A stretch of DNA of 64,000 bases from Syntrophus sp964555065 (lineage in GTDB: Bacteria; Desulfobacterota; Syntrophia; Syntrophales; Syntrophaceae), in assembly GCA_964555065.1 (NCBI GenBank), contig CAZKRB010000005.1:1-64000 (forward strand). Direction: 5' to 3'. Of the stretch, positions 47,970 through 56,408 are shown one piece after another. Made by a program: the position numbers and the translations under genes. The notes below the pieces were generated by a model. That model was given only the letters and a program-made list of their open reading frames with translations. It was not told where the DNA came from and searched no databases. Numbering within the stretch: position 1 is the stretch's first letter; every line of letters starts with the position of its first letter.

Positions 47970-48092
47970 TCTTCAGAGGTCCGCAGCATCCTGGATTTTC
48001 AAAACACACAGGGGTGACGGAAACGGAACAGAAGAGCTTCTCTCAAAGGAGCCCCGATCCCTCTTGGTTGGCGTTGAGTAATGAAAGAAAGT

Positions 48093-48134
48093 CTCATGGC
48101 TGCTTCATGAAAATGCTATTGTACAAATTATTCA
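48093..48134 (+). promoter_or_regulatory. Weaker Pho-box-like promoter of the ATPase operon
   Basis: Three half-sites with period 11: CTCAT (48093), TTCAT (48104) and GCTAT (48115). A -10-like TATTCA starts at 48129, 14 bp (not 15) after the last site. It is weaker than the other boxes but in the right place upstream of the 48156 gene. Confidence 0.5.
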
Positions 48135-48155
48135 TCAAACGATGCGGAGGTTGTC

Positions 48156-48422
48156 ATGGGACTGTTCGATAAGGGTAATATTGTTACGGGATTGGCCATC
48201 GGTATCGGGACGACCATCATTGGGCCCATGGTCATCAAGGTGCTGGCCAGTGTTGCCAAGCCGCTGACCAAGGCGGCCATCAAGGGAGGGATTACCTTGT
48301 ATGAGACGAACAAGGAGAAGCTGGCTGAAATGAAGGAAATGGTGGATGACCTGGCGGCCGAAGCCCACGCGGAAGTGGAAGCAGAGCTGCTGGCCGCATC
48401 ACGGGAGCCGGAAAAGTCATGA
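48156..48422 (+). CDS. DUF5132 small membrane protein (copy 2), first gene of the ATPase operon
   Basis: 88 aa. A glycine-rich membrane segment (GNIVTGLAIGIGTTIIGPMV), a basic stretch (KPLTKAAIKGGITLYE) and an acidic helical tail (MVDDLAAEAHAEVEAELL) parallel the copy at 45951. RBS CGGAGG. It overlaps the next gene by 4 nt. Likely partner of the P-type ATPase (inference). Confidence 0.85.
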   Translation: MGLFDKGNIVTGLAIGIGTTIIGPMVIKVLASVAKPLTKAAIKGGITLYETNKEKLAEMKEMVDDLAAEAHAEVEAELLAASREPEKS

Positions 48423-48913
48423 TCCCCGATGCTTATATCAGCTCCAGGACGGCTGACCGTCTCCGGATCAAAGTCCCGGCTAAGAAACGCGATCGCGATT
48501 ACTTCGAGACGGTGGTGAAGCATTTTACAGGACAAGAGGGCATCGATGGCGTTTCCGTCCAGCCGCTGACGGGAAGCATCCTGATTTCGCACCACAGCGA
48601 TGATGTCGTCATCCTGAATCAGGCCGAACAGGGGGGACTTTTTCAGGTCGTGCCGGACGCAACTTCGCAGAAACCCGGCTTGGTTATTCATGGCGCGGTC
48701 ACCGGGAGTTTCCTGGACCTGGATGGCCAGGTAAAAGGGCTCACCGGTGGGGTAACGGATATCGGTGGCCTCGCCTTTCTGGCGCTGGTCGGCGTGGGCG
48801 TCTATCAGATCAGCCGGGGGAACTTCGCGGCTCCGGCCTGGTACACAGCCTTCTGGTATGCGCTGAACATCTTCCTCAAGACAAAAGAACAGGGAAACGC
48901 CGGCACTGAATGA
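48419..48913 (+). CDS. HMA2-like protein with C-terminal membrane segment
   Basis: 164 aa. The N-terminal half follows the HMA2 pattern (TADRLRIKVPAKKRDRD ... IDGVSVQPLTGSILISHHSD), again without metal-binding cysteines. A Gly-rich segment and a hydrophobic stretch near residues 119-131 (GLAFLALVGVGVY) follow. Co-translated with the DUF5132 gene. Confidence 0.75.
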   Translation: MIPDAYISSRTADRLRIKVPAKKRDRDYFETVVKHFTGQEGIDGVSVQPLTGSILISHHSDDVVILNQAEQGGLFQVVPDATSQKPGLVIHGAVTGSFLDLDGQVKGLTGGVTDIGGLAFLALVGVGVYQISRGNFAAPAWYTAFWYALNIFLKTKEQGNAGTE

Positions 48914-48968
48914 TAAACAGACCGCGGCTCAGGCACATTAAAAGCTCAGAAGGCGCCAGGAGGAAGCC

Positions 48969-49877
48969 ATGATTCCGGAAGAAGAGAACGTTGGAATTGA
49001 AGGATCAGAAGAACGGCAAAGTGCACCCGGGTCGACCGCAAAGGACACCAAAAGAATTTCAGGGAGACGGAAAAAAGAGAAAGACATCGTTCCGGAAAGG
49101 GAGGCAGCCGGCAGCGGCGCCACCGGTGAAGAAAAAGTCGCATCCGGGCCGGCCCTAAACGAAGCGGCATCGGATATCATCCAGGAGAAGGAGGGGGTCA
49201 TGGAACAGATGGAACAGGAAGAAGAAAAAGAAAGCCGGGAAAGCATTGATGAGCAACTCGGCCAGGCAGGCTCCACCGTCAAGAGCGGGATCGTAAACAG
49301 CCTGCAGGGCATCAATGAGATCGAGGCGGAAATTGTGACGACGGTGCGCAACACCGTCTCCTCTACCTTGAGGGCAACGGGAAGCATCGCCACGGAAAGC
49401 CTCGCAGTGACAAAGGATGTCATAAAAGGCGCCATTTCGGCAACGGAAGAAGTGGGTACGGGATTGATCCTGAGCACGAAGAGCGTGGCCAAGGGCGTTG
49501 TGATGGGCGTCGGGGATGTGGGTGGCGATGTGATCCATGTTGCGGGGCAGACAGTCAAAGGGGCGATCAAAGCGGCCTCGGAAGTCGGAGCCGATGTGGC
49601 CATGGTAGCCAGGCGGGCGGTCGACGGGGTGATCGAGGCCACGAGGGAAGTTGGCGGAAACGCGGAAGAAGTCGCAAAGGTGGCCGTCACGGGCGCCGTA
49701 GAAGCGGCCAGCGCCATTGGAACGATCGCTTTGAAGGCCGTGAGAGATATGCTGGTCGGCGTCGTGGAGGGGGTGAAGGATGTTGCCTCTGCCGCGCTGC
49801 CCAAGGTGGAACCGTCGGCCGGAAAGAAGGAAGAGGCCCCCGAAGGGTCTTCAAAAGCAGAGGAAAGGGCCGAGTAA
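48969..49877 (+). CDS. Protein with five 22-residue amphipathic repeats
   Basis: 302 aa. Residues 1-95 are charged and disordered (Glu/Lys-rich), and 95-145 are helical. Five tandem units follow at 148-169, 170-191, 192-213, 214-235 and 236-256, each about 22 residues (two 11-mers) of the pattern T/A-x-x-V-x-K-G-h-h-x-A-x-x-E-V-G-x-D. Such repeats occur in lipid-surface-binding proteins (apolipoproteins, synuclein, LEA, perilipin-like), so binding to a membrane or granule surface is plausible. I recognise no named family. RBS AGGAGG; its stop is directly next to the ATPase start. Confidence 0.82.
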   Translation: MIPEEENVGIEGSEERQSAPGSTAKDTKRISGRRKKEKDIVPEREAAGSGATGEEKVASGPALNEAASDIIQEKEGVMEQMEQEEEKESRESIDEQLGQAGSTVKSGIVNSLQGINEIEAEIVTTVRNTVSSTLRATGSIATESLAVTKDVIKGAISATEEVGTGLILSTKSVAKGVVMGVGDVGGDVIHVAGQTVKGAIKAASEVGADVAMVARRAVDGVIEATREVGGNAEEVAKVAVTGAVEAASAIGTIALKAVRDMLVGVVEGVKDVASAALPKVEPSAGKKEEAPEGSSKAEERAE

Positions 49878-52800
49878 TTGCGACCGTCTGTTCAACCGGT
49901 TCATCTTGCCATCAAAGGCAGAGCAAGGTATCAAGTTGAGGGGCTTTACCGATCAAAGCCCCTCAAAAGGTATTTGGCCGCGCACTTCCCCGCCGGCAAC
50001 GGCATCTCCCTCTTTTCAATCAGCACCCTCACCGGCCGGGTGCTCGTTTATTTTGATGCGCAAAGTTACACGCCGCAAAGCATTGCGGAGGCGCTCGCCG
50101 GCGTGGTGGACGACTATGCCGGGGGGAATCCCTCCGTCAAACCACAGGCAACCCGCGTTGACGGCTGCCTCCCTGACAGTCACCCACCGCGCAGTGAAAA
50201 TGAGACCGTCGCTGCGCTTCTCAATAAACGGAAGGCACGGAAACTTGCGGTTCGTGCAGCGGAGCAGACGTCCCTTGAATGGCATACGATGGATGCCGAA
50301 AATGTTGTCGCTGCGTTTATGACTTCCGCAAACAACGGCCTGACTGGAGACGGCGTCAGACAATCCTTCGCGAAGTATGGCCCGAACATGCTGCCCGAAT
50401 CCATTCCCCGGTCGGGCTTCGCCATCTTTATCGAACAGTTTAAGTCCCTGCCCGTGATCATGCTCGGCGTTGCCGCCGGTGTCGCTCTGCTGACGGCGGA
50501 ATTCGCCCACGCATTGACCATTGCCGCGGTCGTGGGCATCAATGCCACGATCGGTTATGTAACGGAGAATCACTCCGAAAAAACGATCCATTCTCTTAAA
50601 CGCCTCGTAAGGGCGACGGCGGATATCATCCGCGATGGGATGGTCTGTGAAGTTGGAGCCGACGAGGTCGTTCCCGGCGATGTTCTCGCTTTAAGGCCTG
50701 GAAACTACGTAGCGGCGGACGCCAGACTGATCAGCGCAAAGCACTTAAGCATCGATGAGTCCACCCTGACGGGGGAAAGCATGCCCGTCGCAAAAAATGT
50801 GGCGCCGCTGCCTATCAGGGACGTTCCCCTGGGGGACAGAAGCAACATGGTCTACATGGGCACCCTGGTGACGGGAGGGCAGGGTCTGGCGGTCGCTGTG
50901 GCAACGGGCAGGTACACGGAGATTGGAAAAATCCAGACGCTGGCGGGAGAGGCGAGCGCGCCGGAGACCCCCATGGCCCGCCAGTTGAATCGGATGGGCA
51001 GGAAGCTGGTGGTTGTCAGCAGCTCGGTTTGCGCCGGAGTTTTCGCCATCGGCCTGCTTCGGGGGTACGGATTCCTCCCCATGCTCAGTTTGGCGATTTC
51101 TCTGGCTGTCGCCGCCGTTCCGGAAGGCCTCCCCACTGTATCGACCACGACCCTGACGCTGGGCATTCGCAGGATGAGAAAGCTCAATGTGCTGATCAGG
51201 CACCTGGAGGCCGTCGAGACCCTGGGCTCGGTGAGAACGATCTGTCTCGACAAGACCGGAACGCTGACGTTGAACAGCATGTCCGTCAAGGTCGCGGTTG
51301 CGGGAAAGCAGCGCTACATCTTAGCGGAAGGCAAGTTTCTCGCGAACGACGGCGCTGTCGACCCCTATGAAAGGAGAGAACTTCTGACCCTTCTCCATGC
51401 GTCGGTTCTGTGCAACGAGAGCGAAGTGGGTGGAGAAAGGGGAAACTACATTGTTAACGGTTCAGCGACGGAAAACGCGCTCATTCATGCCGCCCTCGCC
51501 GCAGGGGTCGATGTCATGCAGTTGAGGCAGCATTCCCCCCCGATCACCATCAGTCATCGTTCGGAAGACCACAATTTTATGTACACCGTGCATGGGAGCG
51601 ATGGAGAAAACGGTGAAGACGGCAACGCCCGACTGATTGCCCTGAAAGGAAGCCCCGATGAGGTTCTCTCCCGGTGCAACTGGCAGATGAGCGGCGGCGC
51701 GGTGCAGCCGATGACCGAAGACGACCGCCTCGAAGCGGAGATGACCAATGAACGGATGGCCGGGGAGGCACTGCGCGTCTTGGGTGTGGCCTATTGCATC
51801 CTCGATGGGAGCCGTGCATCCGTTGAACGCTTGGCGGACTTCGAGGCCGATCTTGTCTGGCTCGGTCTGGTCGGGATGGCCGATCCGATCCGGGCCGGCA
51901 TGAAGGATGTAATCGCGCAGTTCCATCATGCGGGCATCGATACGGTCATGATCACCGGCGACCAGAGCCCGACGGCTTATGCCGTGGCGAGGGATCTGGA
52001 TCTCGGCAAATCAGAACACCTCGAACTTCTTGATTCAGCGCATTTTTCAGGAATATCGCCTGAAGTCATGACGGCTCTGTGTGAAAAGGTTCAGGTGTTT
52101 TCCCGTGTCAGCCCCGCCCATAAACTGCAGATCGTCCAGGCGCTCCAGAAATCCGGGCGCGTCGTTGCCATGACGGGGGACGGAATCAATGATGGACCGG
52201 CTCTCAAAGCGGCGGACATCGGAATCGCCATGGGGCATACGGGTACCGATGTGGCCCGCGAGGTGGCCGACGTCGTTCTGGAAGATGACAATCTGGAAAC
52301 GATGATTGTGGCCATCAGCCAGGGACGGACGATTTACAACAATACGAGAAAGGCCATCCACTACCTGAACTCATCAAACACCAGTGAAATCATGGTCATC
52401 TCCCTGGCTGTGGCGGCGGGGATGGGCCAGCCCTTGAATTCCATGCAGTTGCTCTGGATCAATCTCATCTCGGACATCTTTCCCGGTCTTGCCCTGGCCC
52501 TGGAGCCACCGGAGCCGGATGTTCTCGAACAACTCCCGCGCAGCCCCGATGAACCGATCTTGAAGGCGTCAGACATCAACAGGATCGCCTTTGAGGCGAC
52601 AACGCTTTCGGCCGGAGCGCTCAGCGCCTATGGCTACGGAGTGCTGCGTTACGGGATCGGACCGCAGGCGGGAACGCTGGCCTTTACCACGCTGTCGGCG
52701 GCTCAGATCTTCCATGCCCTGAGTTGCCGCTCGGAGCATCACAGCATGTTCGGCAAGACAAGCCTGCCGCCCAACAACCTCCTTCGTTTCGTCGTCTTCG

Positions 52801-52958
52801 GCGCGATGGCTCTCCAGGCGGCAACTTTTTTTATGCCCGGACTAAGGGGGCTGCTTTGCCTGACACCGATCAGCCTCACCGATGGGGCCGTCATCGCCGG
52901 AGGGGCTGTTCTTCCTCTTTTGCTAAACGAAGCGACGAAAACAGGGAGCGTGACATGA
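49878..52958 (+). CDS. P-type ATPase, Ca2+-type (P2), with HMA2-like N-terminus
   Basis: 1026 aa, TTG start. The N-terminal ~75 residues resemble HMA2 (AIKGRARYQVEGLYRS ... STLTGRVLVYFD). The P2-type core then has TGES (298-301), PEGLP in TM4 (415-419), phosphorylation motif DKTGTLT (Asp458), GDGIND (768-772 region) and the TM6 segment NLISDIFPGLALALEPPEPD. PEGLP and the TM6 Asp suggest Ca2+, Mn2+ or a related cation, not a soft P1B metal. Pumps cations across the inner membrane. In one operon with DUF5132, HMA2-like and repeat-protein genes; its stop overlaps the MetK-like start by 4 nt. Confidence 0.93.
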   Translation: MRPSVQPVHLAIKGRARYQVEGLYRSKPLKRYLAAHFPAGNGISLFSISTLTGRVLVYFDAQSYTPQSIAEALAGVVDDYAGGNPSVKPQATRVDGCLPDSHPPRSENETVAALLNKRKARKLAVRAAEQTSLEWHTMDAENVVAAFMTSANNGLTGDGVRQSFAKYGPNMLPESIPRSGFAIFIEQFKSLPVIMLGVAAGVALLTAEFAHALTIAAVVGINATIGYVTENHSEKTIHSLKRLVRATADIIRDGMVCEVGADEVVPGDVLALRPGNYVAADARLISAKHLSIDESTLTGESMPVAKNVAPLPIRDVPLGDRSNMVYMGTLVTGGQGLAVAVATGRYTEIGKIQTLAGEASAPETPMARQLNRMGRKLVVVSSSVCAGVFAIGLLRGYGFLPMLSLAISLAVAAVPEGLPTVSTTTLTLGIRRMRKLNVLIRHLEAVETLGSVRTICLDKTGTLTLNSMSVKVAVAGKQRYILAEGKFLANDGAVDPYERRELLTLLHASVLCNESEVGGERGNYIVNGSATENALIHAALAAGVDVMQLRQHSPPITISHRSEDHNFMYTVHGSDGENGEDGNARLIALKGSPDEVLSRCNWQMSGGAVQPMTEDDRLEAEMTNERMAGEALRVLGVAYCILDGSRASVERLADFEADLVWLGLVGMADPIRAGMKDVIAQFHHAGIDTVMITGDQSPTAYAVARDLDLGKSEHLELLDSAHFSGISPEVMTALCEKVQVFSRVSPAHKLQIVQALQKSGRVVAMTGDGINDGPALKAADIGIAMGHTGTDVAREVADVVLEDDNLETMIVAISQGRTIYNNTRKAIHYLNSSNTSEIMVISLAVAAGMGQPLNSMQLLWINLISDIFPGLALALEPPEPDVLEQLPRSPDEPILKASDINRIAFEATTLSAGALSAYGYGVLRYGIGPQAGTLAFTTLSAAQIFHALSCRSEHHSMFGKTSLPPNNLLRFVVFGAMALQAATFFMPGLRGLLCLTPISLTDGAVIAGGAVLPLLLNEATKTGSVT

Positions 52959-54148
52959 AAAAGGACTTCATCTTTACCTCGGAATCCGTCACGGAAGGAC
53001 ATCCTGACAAGCTGTGCGACATCATCAGCGACGCGGTCGTAGACGAGTTCCTCAAACGGGATCCCTTCTCGACGGTCATTGCCGAATGCGCCGTTTCCAC
53101 GGCCATTCTCTTTATTGCGGCACGCTTCCGCTCCTACGCCACGGTGGATCTCCCCAAGGTGGCCAGGCAGGTGATCGCCCAGGTAGGGTATTCGGGCGAG
53201 ACCTTCAATCCAAGGTCCTGCAGTATTCTCACGAGTCTGAACAGTCTCCCCCTGGAAGACTTCGGCTCTCGTGATGAACGCGCGATGACCGATGAGGAGA
53301 TTGAGGGCGTAACGGCCAAAAATCAGGTGACGCTCTTCGGCTTTGCCTGCAACCAGACGGCTTCTTACATGCCCCTGCCGGTATGGCTGGCCCATAAGCT
53401 TTCCCGTAAACTCACGTCCGTGCGGATCCAAAAAGTTCTCCCTTATCTGGAACCGGACGGCAAGATACAGGTCGGCGTGGAATATGCCGATCGCAAACCC
53501 GTCCGGATCTTCAGCATCACCCTGATCGGCAGCCAGACGTCCGCGGGAACGCCGAGTCCGAAAAAATTTTCCCGAGACATTCGGGAAGCCGTCCTGAAGC
53601 CGGCCTTCAGCGATGAATCGATTCAACCCGACGAACGGACACAGATTTTCGTAAACCCGGAAGGTCCTTTCATCATTGGAGGTCCGTTCATCCATTCGGG
53701 CTTGACGGGCAGGAAAAACGGCGTGGATACCTATGGGGAGTATGCCCGGCAAAGCGGCGCGGCGCTGAGCGGGAAGGACCCTTCCCGGATCGATCGGGTC
53801 GGCGCCTATGCGACGCGCTACGCGGCGAAGAATGTCATTGCCGCGGGGCTGGCTGAGGAATGCGAAGTGCAGCTCAGCTATTCCATCGGATTTTCAAGGC
53901 CGGTGAGCCTGCATGTGGAGACCTTCAGGACGGGCATCATTCCCGACAGCGAGATTACGGAGAAGGTCAAAGCCCATTTTGATTTTCGTCCCGCCGCCAT
54001 TATCCGGGACTTCAATCTTCGCTGGATGCCTTCCATCGTCAAGGGCGGATTCTATCGAAAACTTGCCGCCTACGGCCATGTCGGCCGGATGGATATCGGA
54101 CTGCCCTGGGAGCTGACCGACAGGGCGCAGCTCTTAAGGGACTCCTGA
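52955..54148 (+). CDS. Divergent S-adenosylmethionine-synthetase-like enzyme
   Basis: 397 aa, aligning end to end with MetK (FTSESVTEGHPDK at the start, GLTGRK and SGKDPSRIDR later, TDRAQLLRDS at the end). Key motifs are altered: the usual GAGDQG reads TAKNQV (Asp to Asn123), the usual GGPxGDxGLTGRK reads GGPFIHSGLTGRK (Asp to His247), the second Lys of the KDPSK loop is Arg, and GGE is AAR. It is probably a paralogue with altered substrate or activity, not the housekeeping enzyme. Co-translated with the P-type ATPase. Confidence 0.82.
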   Translation: MKKDFIFTSESVTEGHPDKLCDIISDAVVDEFLKRDPFSTVIAECAVSTAILFIAARFRSYATVDLPKVARQVIAQVGYSGETFNPRSCSILTSLNSLPLEDFGSRDERAMTDEEIEGVTAKNQVTLFGFACNQTASYMPLPVWLAHKLSRKLTSVRIQKVLPYLEPDGKIQVGVEYADRKPVRIFSITLIGSQTSAGTPSPKKFSRDIREAVLKPAFSDESIQPDERTQIFVNPEGPFIIGGPFIHSGLTGRKNGVDTYGEYARQSGAALSGKDPSRIDRVGAYATRYAAKNVIAAGLAEECEVQLSYSIGFSRPVSLHVETFRTGIIPDSEITEKVKAHFDFRPAAIIRDFNLRWMPSIVKGGFYRKLAAYGHVGRMDIGLPWELTDRAQLLRDS

Positions 54149-54508
54149 TTGCCCTTCCCGGCAGGGGGGGCTGTGAAACGTTTCAAGCCCTGAATAAAGC
54201 CGGTCGTCATTTCAGCCAATATGTCCCTCAGATCCCTCTTGGCATCCTTGTGGCTGCCGGCAGGAATTTTCCCAAACCCTCCCAGGAACCCCCTTCGCAA
54301 GGGCTACGGTCCTGGAGGCTTCAGAAAAAGCCCGCCTACTGTCGAAGGAATGATCAGGCATTTCCCCTCTTCTGGAAAGGAGGGGCACACCTGCCCCGGT
54401 CACCAGTGTAAGCGGGGACGGGATTTTCTCCTCAGAAAAGCGGCCTTCTTTTCCTTCACCGATCACCCGCATCGGGAAACGCTCCCGGTGGCTGTTCAAA
54501 AAAACAAT
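54149..54508. other. Intergenic stretch before the pst operon
   Basis: About 360 bp without a recognisable gene. It contains CCTCCCAGGAACCCCCTTCGC-like and CCCCTCTTCTGGAAAGGAGGGG-like segments with short inverted repeats, possibly a degenerate dispersed element, but no transposase or clear ends are seen. Confidence 0.4.
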
Positions 54509-54562
54509 GTGACAAACATTTCATCCCCGTGTCATCATCCTGCAATACTTCTAAGGTATGAA
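54509..54562 (+). promoter_or_regulatory. Pho box promoter of the pst operon
   Basis: Half-sites GTGAC (54509), TTCAT (54520), GTCAT (54531) and GCAAT (54542), period 11; -10 TATGAA at 54557. Leader about 70 nt. Confidence 0.9.
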
Positions 54563-54637
54563 GGGTCAACTTCAATTCATCTTCACGAGAAAAAATCGGT
54601 TCGTTGAGATGAATAATATGGTAAGGAGGAAACAATT

Positions 54638-55486
54638 ATGAAAAAAGTCAGGTTGTTGGTTATCAGCTGTCTCCTGTTGCTGGCCTGGACTCTCCCCGCC
54701 GCCGCATCGACGGTGGTCATCAAGGGGTCGACCACGGTTCTTCCCATCGCGCAGTCCACCTTGGAAGCTTACATGAAAGCGCATCCCGGGGTGAACATCT
54801 CCCTTTCCGGAGGCGGATCGGGCGAGGGTATCAAGGCCCTGATCGACCGTTCCACGGACATCGCCACCTCGTCCCGCGAAATCAAGGACAAAGAGGCGGC
54901 CAGCGCCAGGGAAAAGGGCGTTTCTCCCGTGGAGCATTTGGTGGCTATTGACGCCATCGTTCCCGTTGTCCATCCCCGGAACAAGGTAAAGGGATTGACC
55001 CTGGACCAGTTGAGCCAGATTTATCAGGGGAAAATCAGAAACTGGAAAGAGGTCGGCGGCGACGATCTGGCCATTGTGGTGGTCTCCCGCGACAGCAGTT
55101 CCGGAACCTATGAGTCCTGGGGGCACCTGGTGCTCAACGGAGCCAAGGTGACACCGAAGGCTCAGCTTCAGGCATCCAGCGGCGCCGTCATGCAGACGGT
55201 TTCCAAAAACCGTTATGCCATCGGTTACGTCGGGCTGGGATATCTGGACCGATCGGCCAGGGGACTGACGGTTAACGGAATCCAGGCATCTCAGGAGTCC
55301 GTCCTGGCAAAAACCTATCCGATTGCCCGGCCCCTTTACATGTACACGAATGGTCAGCCCAAAGGGGAAGTGGCAGGCTTTATCAGTTTCATCCTGAGTC
55401 CTGCCGGCCAGAAGCTGGTGGCAAAGGACGGTTTTGTGCCCGTGCAGGCCACCGCAAAGAAAGGCGCCAAAAAAGGCCGGAAGTAA
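54638..55486 (+). CDS. pstS: Phosphate-binding protein PstS
   Basis: Periplasmic phosphate-binding component of the Pst ABC transporter. A signal peptide (cleaved after PAAA, residue about 23) precedes TVVIKGSTTVLPIAQ, SGGGSGEGIKAL, SSREIK and RDSSSGTYESW, the phosphate-contact loops of the family. At 282 aa it is the short PstS type. RBS AAGGAGG. First gene of pstSCAB-phoU-phoR. Confidence 0.95.
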   Translation: MKKVRLLVISCLLLLAWTLPAAASTVVIKGSTTVLPIAQSTLEAYMKAHPGVNISLSGGGSGEGIKALIDRSTDIATSSREIKDKEAASAREKGVSPVEHLVAIDAIVPVVHPRNKVKGLTLDQLSQIYQGKIRNWKEVGGDDLAIVVVSRDSSSGTYESWGHLVLNGAKVTPKAQLQASSGAVMQTVSKNRYAIGYVGLGYLDRSARGLTVNGIQASQESVLAKTYPIARPLYMYTNGQPKGEVAGFISFILSPAGQKLVAKDGFVPVQATAKKGAKKGRK

Positions 55487-55501
55487 GGAAGGAAGGGAAC
55501 G

Positions 55502-56389
55502 ATGACTCGGCAAGGGAAAGAAAAGTTCATCAAAGGGTTGCTCCTCCTGATTGCTTGCATTTCCATTCTGATTCTCGGGCTGATCGTGATTTTTCTTTTC
55601 CGTGAGGGACTTCCCATCTTTCGGGAGGTCTCCCTCTCCGGTTTTTTTCTCGGCAAGGAATGGTATCCCACTTACGATCCCCCTGAATACGGCATCTGGC
55701 CGCTGGTGGTGGGTTCCCTGGTGGTAACGCTTTTTTCCTCCCTTCTTGCCGTCCCTCTGGGGGTGCTCTCGGCGATTTTCATCGCCGAGATCGCCCCCGT
55801 TTCAATTCGGGAGATTCTTAAATCTGCGATTGAACTCCTGGCCGGTTTACCCTCTGTTGTCCTGGGCTTTTTCGGAATGGTCGTCCTGGCGCCCTGGCTA
55901 CAGGAGACCTTCGATCTTCCCACGGGCTTGAACATCGTCAATGCCTCCCTGATGCTGGCCATCATGGCGATCCCCACCATCTCCAGCATTTCTGAGGATG
56001 CCCTTTACTCTGTGCCGTCGGAATTCAAGGAAGCCTCCTACGCCTTGGGGGCGACCCGGCTGGAAACAATCACCCGGGTGATCGTGCCGGCGGCTCTTTC
56101 CGGAATTTCGGCCGCCGTCATTTTGGGCATGGCCAGGGCGATGGGGGAAACCATGGTCGTCCTGATGGTTGCCGGAGGGGCGGCGGCGGTGCCGGAAAGC
56201 CTCTTTGATCCCGTTCGGCCCATGCCGGCCAGTATCGCGGCGGAAATGGGGGAGGCGCCCTATCGCAGCGGGCACTATCATGCCCTGTTCGCTACCGGCA
56301 TTATTCTCTTTTTCCTGACCCTGCTGTTCAATATGATCGCGGACTACATTTCCCACCGCTTCAAGCAGGTGGGATCAGCTACATTGTAA
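55502..56389 (+). CDS. pstC: Phosphate ABC transporter permease PstC
   Basis: 295 aa inner-membrane permease with about six TM segments. The cytoplasmic coupling EAA-type loop (EASYALGATRLETITRVIVPAALSG) contacts PstB. The N-terminal FLFREGLPIFREV is a family feature. It lies 15 nt after pstS. Confidence 0.95.
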   Translation: MTRQGKEKFIKGLLLLIACISILILGLIVIFLFREGLPIFREVSLSGFFLGKEWYPTYDPPEYGIWPLVVGSLVVTLFSSLLAVPLGVLSAIFIAEIAPVSIREILKSAIELLAGLPSVVLGFFGMVVLAPWLQETFDLPTGLNIVNASLMLAIMAIPTISSISEDALYSVPSEFKEASYALGATRLETITRVIVPAALSGISAAVILGMARAMGETMVVLMVAGGAAAVPESLFDPVRPMPASIAAEMGEAPYRSGHYHALFATGIILFFLTLLFNMIADYISHRFKQVGSATL

Positions 56390-56408
56390 ATTCCGGGGAA
56401 AATCAGCG

